This document shows, piece after piece, positions 1 through 5,091 of a DNA stretch of 5,419 nucleotides (positions are counted from its first letter, which is position 1; every line of letters starts with the position of its first letter). Origin of the DNA: Hydrogenophaga sp. (GTDB taxonomy: Bacteria; Pseudomonadota; Gammaproteobacteria; Burkholderiales; Burkholderiaceae_C); NCBI GenBank assembly GCA_011390855.1, contig JAABRN010000059.1, positions 1 through 5,419 of the forward strand, written 5' to 3'. Under the pieces are notes generated by a model. That model was not told the origin of the DNA, made no database searches, and was given only the letters and a program-made list of their open reading frames with translations. The position numbers and the translations under genes are program-made.

Positions 1-45
1 GTGCAGCCCCAACTTATTGCTGATGGTCACGGTGGTCTTGATCAT
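1..45 (-). CDS. ptsH: HPr phosphocarrier protein, N-terminal 15 codons only (cut by window edge)
   Basis: Reading the minus strand from the ATG at 45-43 gives MIKTTVTISNKLGLH and then the window ends. This matches the start of HPr: a first beta strand (TTVTI), then N-K-x-G-L-H, where the histidine at residue 15 is the one phosphorylated by Enzyme I (established for the family). The window stops exactly on that His codon (3-1), so the rest of the protein (about 75 residues in the family) is not visible. The start lies inside the 3' end of the EIIA gene, with 32 nt shared in a different frame, so HPr is probably co-transcribed and perhaps translationally coupled. A weak purine-rich stretch (GAAGAG) sits about 9 nt upstream of the ATG. 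In related bacteria ptsI (Enzyme I) follows. The call is strong despite the short length because the motif and the EIIA neighbour agree. Confidence 0.87.
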   Translation of the reverse strand, partial: MIKTTVTISNKLGLH

Positions 46-460
46 GGGTGGCTCTTCGGGCCTGGTTCTGGGGTGCGGTCACGGCCACCTGTATCACGCC
101 CTGGGTGGCACCAATCATCGCGCGGGAAACCAGCGCGTCCAGTGATTCGTGACGGTACGACACCGTGCGCAGCAACATGGGCAGGTTCACGCCTGCAATG
201 AGCTTGGAGTGCACACCATCGACCAGCTTTTGCGCCACATTGCATGGCGTGGCACCAAATACGTCGGTCACGACCAGGGCTTGCGGTGCGGCCGACTGGC
301 GCATCATCGCGCGTGCCTGGGCCAGCGTTTCTTCGGGTGGCATGTTGGGTTGAACATCAAGCGCAGTCACCGCATCGACCGCGTCCGGGAACACATGCAG
401 CACGCACTGGCGCAAGGCCGAAGCCAGCGGTGCATGGGCAATGATGAAGATGACGTTCAT
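14..460 (-). CDS. PTS EIIA component, mannose/fructose (EIIA-Man) family
   Basis: This is a 148-residue cytoplasmic phosphocarrier that in the PTS accepts a phosphoryl group from HPr. The N-terminus (MNVIFIIAHAPLA) is the family's first beta strand followed by the active-site His, here H9. Further family marks are TDVFGATPCN (residues 65-74, with conserved D66) and GVNLPML (90-96). No EIIB, EIIC or EIID domain is fused or adjacent, so a regulatory rather than sugar-uptake role is likely. Such EIIA-Man/HPr/EI clusters without permeases are known in beta-proteobacteria such as Cupriavidus. The ATG at 460 is preferred because it places H9 correctly. An in-frame ATG two codons upstream (466) and a GTG at 487 are alternatives, and none has a good Shine-Dalgarno. 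The last dozen residues are polar and His-rich (HDQDHRDHQQ) because they are read across the start of ptsH. A 118-nt gap separates it from the MFS gene upstream. Confidence 0.9.
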   Translation of the reverse strand: MNVIFIIAHAPLASALRQCVLHVFPDAVDAVTALDVQPNMPPEETLAQARAMMRQSAAPQALVVTDVFGATPCNVAQKLVDGVHSKLIAGVNLPMLLRTVSYRHESLDALVSRAMIGATQGVIQVAVTAPQNQARRATHDQDHRDHQQ

Positions 461-496
461 GGGCATGAGTTTAGGGCAAGGGCGCACGCGCCAGAC
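461..496 (-). promoter_or_regulatory. Candidate promoter for EIIA-ptsH, possibly leaderless
   Basis: On the minus strand a -10-like hexamer TAAACT occupies 473-468, matching TATAAT at 4 of 6 positions. Seven bases separate it from the ATG at 460, so transcription would begin at or very near the start codon. No purine-rich ribosome site is present. The -35 region (around 496-491, GTCTGG) is poor. A GC-rich inverted repeat GGCG-N4-CGCC lies at 481-492, between the two boxes. This is a sequence-only inference and could be coincidental. Confidence 0.27.
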
Positions 497-578
497 CGGT
501 ATTTCCTCACTGAAGCAAGACCAGGAAAGGCCGGAAAAGCCCTTTGCACCGCGGCAAGCGCCACGGCATTCGGTTGAT

Positions 579-1925
579 TCATGCGCGCGTGCGCTTCCAG
601 TGGGCGTGCAAGAAGCTCAGGTAGGCGAGCACGCAGCACAGACCAAAAAAGGCCACGGCGCCACGGTACTGCGCTGGCTCGCTCCAGCCCAGGCGTGCCA
701 GCGCATCGATCAGCAGACCGATACCCCACTGCACCACGAAAACACCGGCAAAGATGGCGAGATTGAAAGCCGATAGCGCGCGCCCCGCCGCTTCGGCGGG
801 CAAGGCCAAAGCCACAGCGGGCTGCGACAACGCCACAAACGTGCTGCTGACGCAGAACAATGCCCACAGCAGCCAGCCCGCGCCCTCCCCCAGCCACACA
901 ATGGACAAGAGCACCCCGAAACTGACAGGCAAGCCCCAGGCGATCAGGCGCTCCGGCGCAAGTCCTTGTCTCGCCAACCGGGGATTGATCACGCCCCACA
1001 ACCAGAATGCCGTCAGCATGGACAGGTTGATGCCGAAAAGGCCAGCGGCCGCCTCTTGGGCTGAATAGCCTGCCACGTTCACCATCCAGGGGCCGGCCCA
1101 GAGGGTTTGCACTGCAACCATACCGCCGTAGTTGACAAAGCCGATAGGCAGCATCTGGCGAAAATAAGGATGACGCCAGATCAGGCCATAGCCCTTGGAT
1201 AGTGCGGTGGTGGGCGTTGCGTCAGACCCCGACGCAGGGGCCGATTGGCGCCATGCAGGCACAGCGAGGGCAATGACCACCATGGACAGTCCGATCAGCA
1301 CAGCCAATGCCCAGAACAGACCGCGCCATCCGGTCATGGGCATGAGCCACTGCACCGGCAAGGTCGCCGCGACCATGCCCAGCGAACCGGTCATCAACAT
1401 CCAGGAGTTGGCGCGCAACTGCGTGGCAGGGTTCAACCAGCGCCGGTAGCCAGTCAACGGCGCCATGAGGCACGCACTCACACCCATGCCGGTGAGCACC
1501 CGTGCGGCCAGCAAGCCCGCGAAACTGTTGGCCATGGCAAACGCAGCGCAACCCAGCACGGCCATGGTCAGGAAACCAAGTATCACCTTGCGCGGCCCGT
1601 GCCGGTCTAACCAGTTGCCCAGGGGCAATTGCGTCAGCGCAAACCCAAAAAAATAGCCTCCGGCCAGCAATCCCAGGTCGCTTGCGTTGAGCGATAGCTC
1701 CACGCTGAGCGTGGGCGACAACGTGGCGGTGATGGCCCGAACCAGGGCCGAAAGGAAGTAGGCCAGTGCAAACGCCAGAAACACAATGACGGCAGGACCC
1801 GGCGCGAGCAACTCAGCACTGGCAGGGGCTGCCATGGGTGTTGATATGCCCGTTGTTTGTCGTTCAGGAGGGGGTCTCGCCGGACTCTCGCCGGGAGGGT
1901 TGTGCGGTCTGTCATGCGTGTTCAT
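579..1925 (-). CDS. Major facilitator superfamily (MFS) transporter
   Basis: This is a 448-residue inner-membrane secondary transporter; the substrate cannot be told from sequence. After a hydrophilic, proline-rich N-terminus (residues 1-40), successive hydrophobic stretches fit about 12 helices: roughly 44-66, 84-102, 114-131, 136-156, 173-194, 202-222, then after a polar central loop (224-250), 258-282, 295-314, 327-345, 350-372, 383-408 and 422-440. MFS motif A lies between helices 2 and 3: GNWLDRHGPRK at 103-113, with the conserved D and R/K residues. Length is normal for the superfamily. The ATG at 1925 overlaps the upstream lipoprotein stop (ATGA) and has GAGGGG about 11 nt upstream. 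A second ATG at 1835 (residue 31) would remove most of the proline-rich tail but has no ribosome site. It is likely co-translated with the lipoprotein. No convincing terminator follows before the EIIA gene. Confidence 0.9.
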   Translation of the reverse strand: MNTHDRPHNPPGESPARPPPERQTTGISTPMAAPASAELLAPGPAVIVFLAFALAYFLSALVRAITATLSPTLSVELSLNASDLGLLAGGYFFGFALTQLPLGNWLDRHGPRKVILGFLTMAVLGCAAFAMANSFAGLLAARVLTGMGVSACLMAPLTGYRRWLNPATQLRANSWMLMTGSLGMVAATLPVQWLMPMTGWRGLFWALAVLIGLSMVVIALAVPAWRQSAPASGSDATPTTALSKGYGLIWRHPYFRQMLPIGFVNYGGMVAVQTLWAGPWMVNVAGYSAQEAAAGLFGINLSMLTAFWLWGVINPRLARQGLAPERLIAWGLPVSFGVLLSIVWLGEGAGWLLWALFCVSSTFVALSQPAVALALPAEAAGRALSAFNLAIFAGVFVVQWGIGLLIDALARLGWSEPAQYRGAVAFFGLCCVLAYLSFLHAHWKRTRA

Positions 1926-2488
1926 GGCAGCCGAAGCCCCTCAAAGAAAGTGGTCAACACCTCTTCCGAGAGCGTGGGCCCGTACACCGCAGCCTGAAAC
2001 ACCAGCGTGCCTTTGGCGAAATAAGCCCCTCGCATTTGCGTGTTCCTGCCCTGCGGGTCCTGCCCTGAGGCCTGGAGTCCCTGCAGCTGCTGTGCACCTT
2101 GCACCCTCACCGGCCATCCGGTATTCGCGTCGGCTGCGGTGGCCGGGTCCACCCGGATCGCTGCCAGAGATCCCGCACGCCATCCTGCGAGAATCTCGGT
2201 CACCCGAGCTTCTTCGGCCGCGTCTGCCCACGCCACTGCGAAGGTTTGCCCACCCGCTTCGCAGCTGTGCATGTGCATCAGGGTCGGCACACCGGCCAGC
2301 GGCACCGTGCGCTCTGCGAGCTCAGGCTTGCACGGCATGAGCGCCTGCAAGGGCGTGCCGTCCGGGCGCAGATCACGCCAGTTGAAGGTGGGACTGCAGG
2401 CGCCGAGCAGGGACAAACCCATCACAACGAGAAAAGTGGCCGCAAGCGCACGCGAGGGACGGACCGGACCAAAGGATCTGGGATGCAT
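1922..2488 (-). CDS. Unassigned lipoprotein, 188 aa, coupled to MFS transporter
   Basis: I do not recognise a named function. The N-terminus is a lipoprotein signal: basic MHPRSFGPVRPSR, a hydrophobic core (residues 14-28), and lipobox LLGAC with C31 as the predicted lipidated residue. Residues +2 and +3 are S and P, so outer-membrane sorting is possible. The mature part (about 158 residues) begins SPTFNWRDLRPDGTPLQALM and has two further cysteines (C53 in MPCKP and C76 in HMHSCEAGG) that could form a disulfide. A short mixed alpha/beta C-terminal part ends in FFEGLRLP. The style resembles uncharacterised small lipoproteins of Burkholderiales (recollection, not searched). The frame is open 90 codons further upstream, but the ATG at 2488 is chosen because it gives a proper signal peptide. 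The upstream extension has no such character and overlaps the divergent CoA-transferase gene. The stop overlaps the MFS start by 4 nt, implying translational coupling and a joint role. Confidence 0.82.
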   Translation of the reverse strand: MHPRSFGPVRPSRALAATFLVVMGLSLLGACSPTFNWRDLRPDGTPLQALMPCKPELAERTVPLAGVPTLMHMHSCEAGGQTFAVAWADAAEEARVTEILAGWRAGSLAAIRVDPATAADANTGWPVRVQGAQQLQGLQASGQDPQGRNTQMRGAYFAKGTLVFQAAVYGPTLSEEVLTTFFEGLRLP

Positions 2489-2564
2489 AGGACTTGGGAA
2501 TAGACGGCCCTGCAACTCGGCACCTGTGACAACCAAGTGGGGACATGTCGAGCACAATCGGGGG
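2489..2564. promoter_or_regulatory. Divergent intergenic region: candidate promoters for lipoprotein-MFS and CoA-transferase
   Basis: These 76 bases separate the divergent starts at 2488 (minus) and 2565 (plus) and must hold the 5' signals of both units. On the plus strand CACAAT (2553-2558) resembles a -10 box (4 of 6) and is followed by only 6 bases before the ATG, which would give a leaderless mRNA. GTGACA (2526-2531) matches TTGACA at 5 of 6 but is 21 bases away, longer than sigma70 normally allows. On the minus strand TATTCC (2502-2497) sits 8 bases from the ATG at 2488, and it is weak. No clear operator palindrome was seen. Both starts lack a strong Shine-Dalgarno, although GGGGG lies directly before the plus-strand ATG. 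Confidence 0.33.
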
Positions 2565-3830
2565 ATGAACGCTCTGGATGGTATCCGCATACTCGATTTG
2601 TCACGCGTCCTGGCCGGCCCCTGGTGCACGCAGACCCTTGCCGATCTCGGCGCTGATGTGGTCAAGGTGGAGCGCCCGAGCGGCCCTGGCCATTCTGGTG
2701 GCGACGACACCCGGGGCTGGGGTCCGCCCTTTTTGCGCGGTCGCGACGGCTCCGACACGGCAGAAGCCGCCTATTACCTCGGAGCCAACCGCAACAAGCG
2801 CTCAATCACCTGCGATATTTCCAAGCCTGAAGGGCAGGCATTGATTCGGGAAATGGCCCGGCATGCACACGTGTTTGTAGAGAACTACAAGGTGGGCGAC
2901 ATGGCCCGCTACGGCCTCGACTACGCCACTCTGTGCGCCATCAACCCCAGCCTGGTGTATTGCTCCATCACCGGTTTCGGTCAGACCGGCCCTTACAAGG
3001 ACCGCGCCGGCTACGACTTTGCGATTCAGGCCATGGGTGGCCTGATGAGCGTCACCGGCGAGCGCGACGACCTTCCCGGCGGCGGACCGCAGAAAGTGGG
3101 CGTGGCCGTGGCCGACCTTTTCACTGGCCTATACGCCACCGTGGCGATTCAGGCCGCCTTGCGGCACGCCGAGCGCACGGGAGAGGGGCAACACATCGAC
3201 ATGGCCCTGCTCGACACCCAAGTCGCGATGCTCGCCAATCTCGGCGCCAATTACCTCGTGCGGGGCAAGGAAGATGGCAAGGTGCCCGGCAGAGCGGGCA
3301 ACGCACACGCCAACATCGTGCCTTACCAGGTGTTCGAGGTGGCTCCTGACGCCGCCGGAGAGGCCCAGCACATCATCCTGGCAGTGGGCAATGACAGCCA
3401 GTTTGCCAAGTTCTGTGAGGTGGCGGGGCATGCCGAACTGGCCAGAGACGAACGCTTTGCGCGCAACCAGAACCGCGTGCGGAACCGGGCCCAGCTGGTG
3501 CCCATGCTGGAAGCCATTTTGATGAAAAGAAGCAAGGCCGACTGGCTTTTGGCACTGGAAGCGGCGAAAGTACCCTGTGGGCCCATCAACAACCTGGCCG
3601 AGGTGTTTGCCGATGAACATGTTGTATCCCGTGACATGGTGCACCGTTGGAGCCATCCCCTGGCCGAGGCGGTGGATCTCGTCGCGAGCCCGATGAAGCT
3701 CAGCGTCACACCCGTGCGCGCCGATCTGCCGCCGCCATTGCTGGGCCAACACACCGGCGAAGTGCTGGCCGACTGGCTGGGGGTGTCCGAGACGCGGTGC
3801 GCGGAGCTTCGTGACCGTGGCGCCATCTGA
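2565..3830 (+). CDS. CaiB/BaiF family (class III) CoA-transferase, SUGCT-like
   Basis: This is a 421-residue cytoplasmic enzyme that moves CoA from an acyl-CoA donor to a carboxylic acid via an aspartyl-CoA thioester. Family marks are the N-terminal GIRILDLSRVLAGPW (6-20), LADLGADVVKVERP (25-38), DDTRGWGPPF (47-56), YYLGANRNKRSI (70-81), VFVENYKVGDMARYGLDY (103-120), YCSITGFGQTGP (132-143) and VAVADLFTGLYA (180-191). D184 in the last motif aligns with the catalytic Asp (D169) of CaiB and Frc. The DDTR-WGPPF and NRNK-SI blocks resemble human SUGCT (succinyl-CoA:glutarate CoA-transferase), so a dicarboxylate such as glutarate is a reasonable guess. The substrate remains unproven, and no glutaryl-CoA dehydrogenase gene is in view. 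Length is normal. The frame stays open far upstream, but the ATG at 2565 starts the conserved domain; the extension would be antisense to the lipoprotein. The next gene begins 50 nt downstream. Confidence 0.93.
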   Translation: MNALDGIRILDLSRVLAGPWCTQTLADLGADVVKVERPSGPGHSGGDDTRGWGPPFLRGRDGSDTAEAAYYLGANRNKRSITCDISKPEGQALIREMARHAHVFVENYKVGDMARYGLDYATLCAINPSLVYCSITGFGQTGPYKDRAGYDFAIQAMGGLMSVTGERDDLPGGGPQKVGVAVADLFTGLYATVAIQAALRHAERTGEGQHIDMALLDTQVAMLANLGANYLVRGKEDGKVPGRAGNAHANIVPYQVFEVAPDAAGEAQHIILAVGNDSQFAKFCEVAGHAELARDERFARNQNRVRNRAQLVPMLEAILMKRSKADWLLALEAAKVPCGPINNLAEVFADEHVVSRDMVHRWSHPLAEAVDLVASPMKLSVTPVRADLPPPLLGQHTGEVLADWLGVSETRCAELRDRGAI

Positions 3831-3880
3831 TTGCCTCGCACCAACAACTTGCATTCGACAACCCTGATTCACTCTGCTCC

Positions 3881-4312
3881 ATGACATCAGCCGCATCCAC
3901 CGAAATCAGACCCAGGTCGTCTGCCTTGCCTTTGACGTCTTCGTTAAAGGCCGCAGCGACTCGCGCGACAAGCAAGGGGCAGCCACTCGTGGTGATGACA
4001 ACGCTTGAAGGCTGCCCCTATTGCGAAGTGGTACGCAACCATTACCTTTTGCCCATGCAAATGTCCGGCGAGATCGACGCGGTGCAGATCGATGTGCTCG
4101 ACAAGCGCCGAAATCTGCAGGATTTTGAGGGTGAACTGGTTTCGCCCGCCGATCAGGCCCGCGCATGGAAAGCACGCTTCACTCCCACCGTGCTGTTCTT
4201 TGACGCGCGAGGTCGTGAGGTTGCCGAGCGTCTGGTCGGCATGGCGCTACCTGATTTTTACGGCGCTTATCTCGACGCGCGGCTTCGCGAAGCAAGGACC
4301 AAGCTCAGATGA
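3881..4312 (+). CDS. Small thioredoxin-fold protein with CPYC motif (SoxW-like)
   Basis: This is a 143-residue thiol-disulfide protein. After a polar N-terminus, a beta strand (PLVVMTTLEG, 35-44) leads into the redox pair C45-P-Y-C48, followed by a helix (EVVRNHYLLPMQ). The fold's cis-proline is P102 in FTPTVLFFDARG, and the segment GREVAERLVGMALPDFYGAYL matches the C-terminal strand and helix of SoxW-type proteins. The closest style is the thioredoxin family near SoxW rather than TrxA or DsbA. Such proteins are usually periplasmic, yet residues 1-30 contain no hydrophobic signal core. The in-frame codons just upstream of 3881 do not supply one, nor an ATG, GTG or TTG. It may therefore be cytoplasmic, or its export signal has been lost or is atypical. 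No Shine-Dalgarno is visible before the ATG. It starts 50 nt after the CoA-transferase stop with no terminator between, so co-transcription is possible. No sox genes are in the window. Confidence 0.8.
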   Translation: MTSAASTEIRPRSSALPLTSSLKAAATRATSKGQPLVVMTTLEGCPYCEVVRNHYLLPMQMSGEIDAVQIDVLDKRRNLQDFEGELVSPADQARAWKARFTPTVLFFDARGREVAERLVGMALPDFYGAYLDARLREARTKLR

Positions 4313-4479
4313 ACGGCCGTTGCCGCATTCGATGCCCAGCTCGCCATGTGGTTTTTTGCCCGCGCCAGAACTTTGGTGCAGGTTTGTACTCGACCGTAAG
4401 ATTCCTGTTTCGCAGTACGCCGGCAAGCCAGCGACTTTGATTTGGATCATTGCTCGACCCTAGACTCACAGACGATCCC
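4313..4479 (+). promoter_or_regulatory. Intergenic region with candidate promoter for the TlpA-like gene
   Basis: No gene is supported in these 167 bases; frames open across it lack family features. The best promoter-like pair is TTGATT (4437-4442) and TAGACT (4461-4466) with an 18-base spacer, each matching the sigma70 consensus at 4 of 6 positions. The -10 ends 13 bases before the ATG at 4480, so the leader would be very short. A weaker alternative is TTGGTG (4373-4378) with TAAGAT (4397-4402), also spaced 18. The 10-base palindrome AACGGCCGTT at 4312-4321 has no following T run and is not a terminator. Confidence 0.3.
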
Positions 4480-5004
4480 ATGCCTTTGCCTTCTCTTTTC
4501 TTATCCCAAAGGCGCGCCACGCTGCGCTTTCTCTCTGTCATGGGCATGGCCGCAGCGCTGGGTTTGTCTGGTTGCGCGGGCAAAGAATCCGCACCTGCTT
4601 CCACTTTTGTCCTGATTGATGGCTCATCCACGACGACCGACGAACTCAAGGGCAAGGTCATGCTGGTCAATTTCTGGGCGACCACCTGCGTGTCGTGCGT
4701 CAGGGAAATGCCAGCACTCGTCGCTACTTACAACAAATATCGGACTCAGGGCTTTGACACTGTGGCCGTGGCCATGGACTACGATCCGCCTGCCTGGGTT
4801 TTGAACTTTGCTCAGACCCGGCAGTTGCCTTTCAAGGTCGCGCTCGACAACACGGGTGAAATTGCCAGAGCCTGGGGCGACGTGCGACTCACCCCCACGA
4901 CCTACCTTGTTGATCGCCAGGGGAGGATCGTCAAGCGCTACGTGGGTGAACCAGATTTCGCCGCGCTACACCAGTTGATCGAAAAGCTGCTCGCCGAAAC
5001 CTGA
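4480..5004 (+). CDS. TlpA/ResA-like thiol-disulfide lipoprotein, CVSC active site
   Basis: This is a 174-residue membrane-anchored thioredoxin-fold protein. The N-terminus holds a twin arginine (R11 R12), a hydrophobic core (residues 15-30) and lipobox LSGC with C32 as the predicted lipidated residue. The TlpA/AhpC-TSA-like domain follows: LKGKVMLVNFWATTCVSCVREMPAL from 56 on, with redox pair C70-V-S-C73, a helix, DTVAVAMDYD (93-102), the cis-proline in LTPTTYLVDRQG (P139), and a C-terminal helix (LHQLIEKLLAET). The protein probably reduces or shuffles disulfides of exported proteins, as TlpA, ResA and CcmG do. The active site lacks the usual proline (CPPC or CEPC in many homologs). The ATG at 4480 is chosen because it gives a normal lipoprotein signal; a TTG at 4450 would add ten polar residues. 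There is no clear Shine-Dalgarno. Its neighbours are the CPYC protein upstream and a convergent cytochrome c' gene downstream. Confidence 0.87.
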   Translation: MPLPSLFLSQRRATLRFLSVMGMAAALGLSGCAGKESAPASTFVLIDGSSTTTDELKGKVMLVNFWATTCVSCVREMPALVATYNKYRTQGFDTVAVAMDYDPPAWVLNFAQTRQLPFKVALDNTGEIARAWGDVRLTPTTYLVDRQGRIVKRYVGEPDFAALHQLIEKLLAET

Positions 5005-5024
5005 GGCTCACGCCCTGCACTCAG

Positions 5025-5058
5025 GAAACAGCCGGTCCCATTAGGGTCCGGCTATTTC
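5025..5058. terminator. Bidirectional hairpin terminator between convergent genes
   Basis: AGCCGG (5030-5035) pairs with CCGGCT (5048-5053). Inside, a T-T mismatch is followed by CCC (5037-5039) pairing GGG (5044-5046) around the loop ATTA. Outside, after a C-A mismatch, GAAA (5025-5028) pairs TTTC (5055-5058), so a short T run follows the stem on either strand. It lies between the TlpA-like stop (5004) and the cytochrome c' stop (5092), as expected for a shared terminator. The T tract is short, so strength may be moderate. Confidence 0.72.
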
Positions 5059-5091
5059 ATGGCTGGATATCCACGGCAGTGGCTACGTTGA

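Noticed and set aside
526..545. Inverted repeat AAAGG-N10-CCTTT between the MFS and EIIA genes, considered as a terminator
   Set aside because: The continuous stem is only 5 bp with an interior mismatch, and no T run follows beyond the stem.
149..577. Plus-strand frame of 142 codons antisense to the EIIA gene
   Set aside because: The minus strand encodes a clear EIIA with its active-site His. The plus-strand translation is His/Arg-rich noise.
457..999. Minus-strand frame of 180 codons overlapping the MFS 3' end
   Set aside because: Alternative frame of the MFS gene; G/R/A-rich with no motif.
1786..2340. Plus-strand open frame of 184 codons across the lipoprotein/MFS junction
   Set aside because: Antisense shadow with biased R/P/A composition and no recognisable domain.
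2040..2564. In-frame upstream extension of the CoA-transferase (175 codons)
   Set aside because: It is antisense to the lipoprotein gene, and family homology begins at the ATG at 2565.
2489..2758. In-frame upstream extension of the lipoprotein (90 codons)
   Set aside because: It would bury the signal peptide inside the protein and overlap the start of the divergent CoA-transferase gene.
3129..3896. Long minus-strand open frame (255 codons) antisense to the CoA-transferase
   Set aside because: It mirrors a real gene in GC-rich DNA, its translation shows no family motif, and the plus strand carries a complete conserved enzyme.
4312..4321. Palindrome AACGGCCGTT after the CPYC gene, considered as a terminator or operator
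   Set aside because: It has no loop or T tract, and a single 10-base GC-rich palindrome is expected by chance.
4005..4463. Plus-strand frame of 152 codons overlapping the CPYC protein and the following gap
   Set aside because: It is a +1 shadow of the thioredoxin-fold gene. The correct frame has the CPYC motif and cis-proline.
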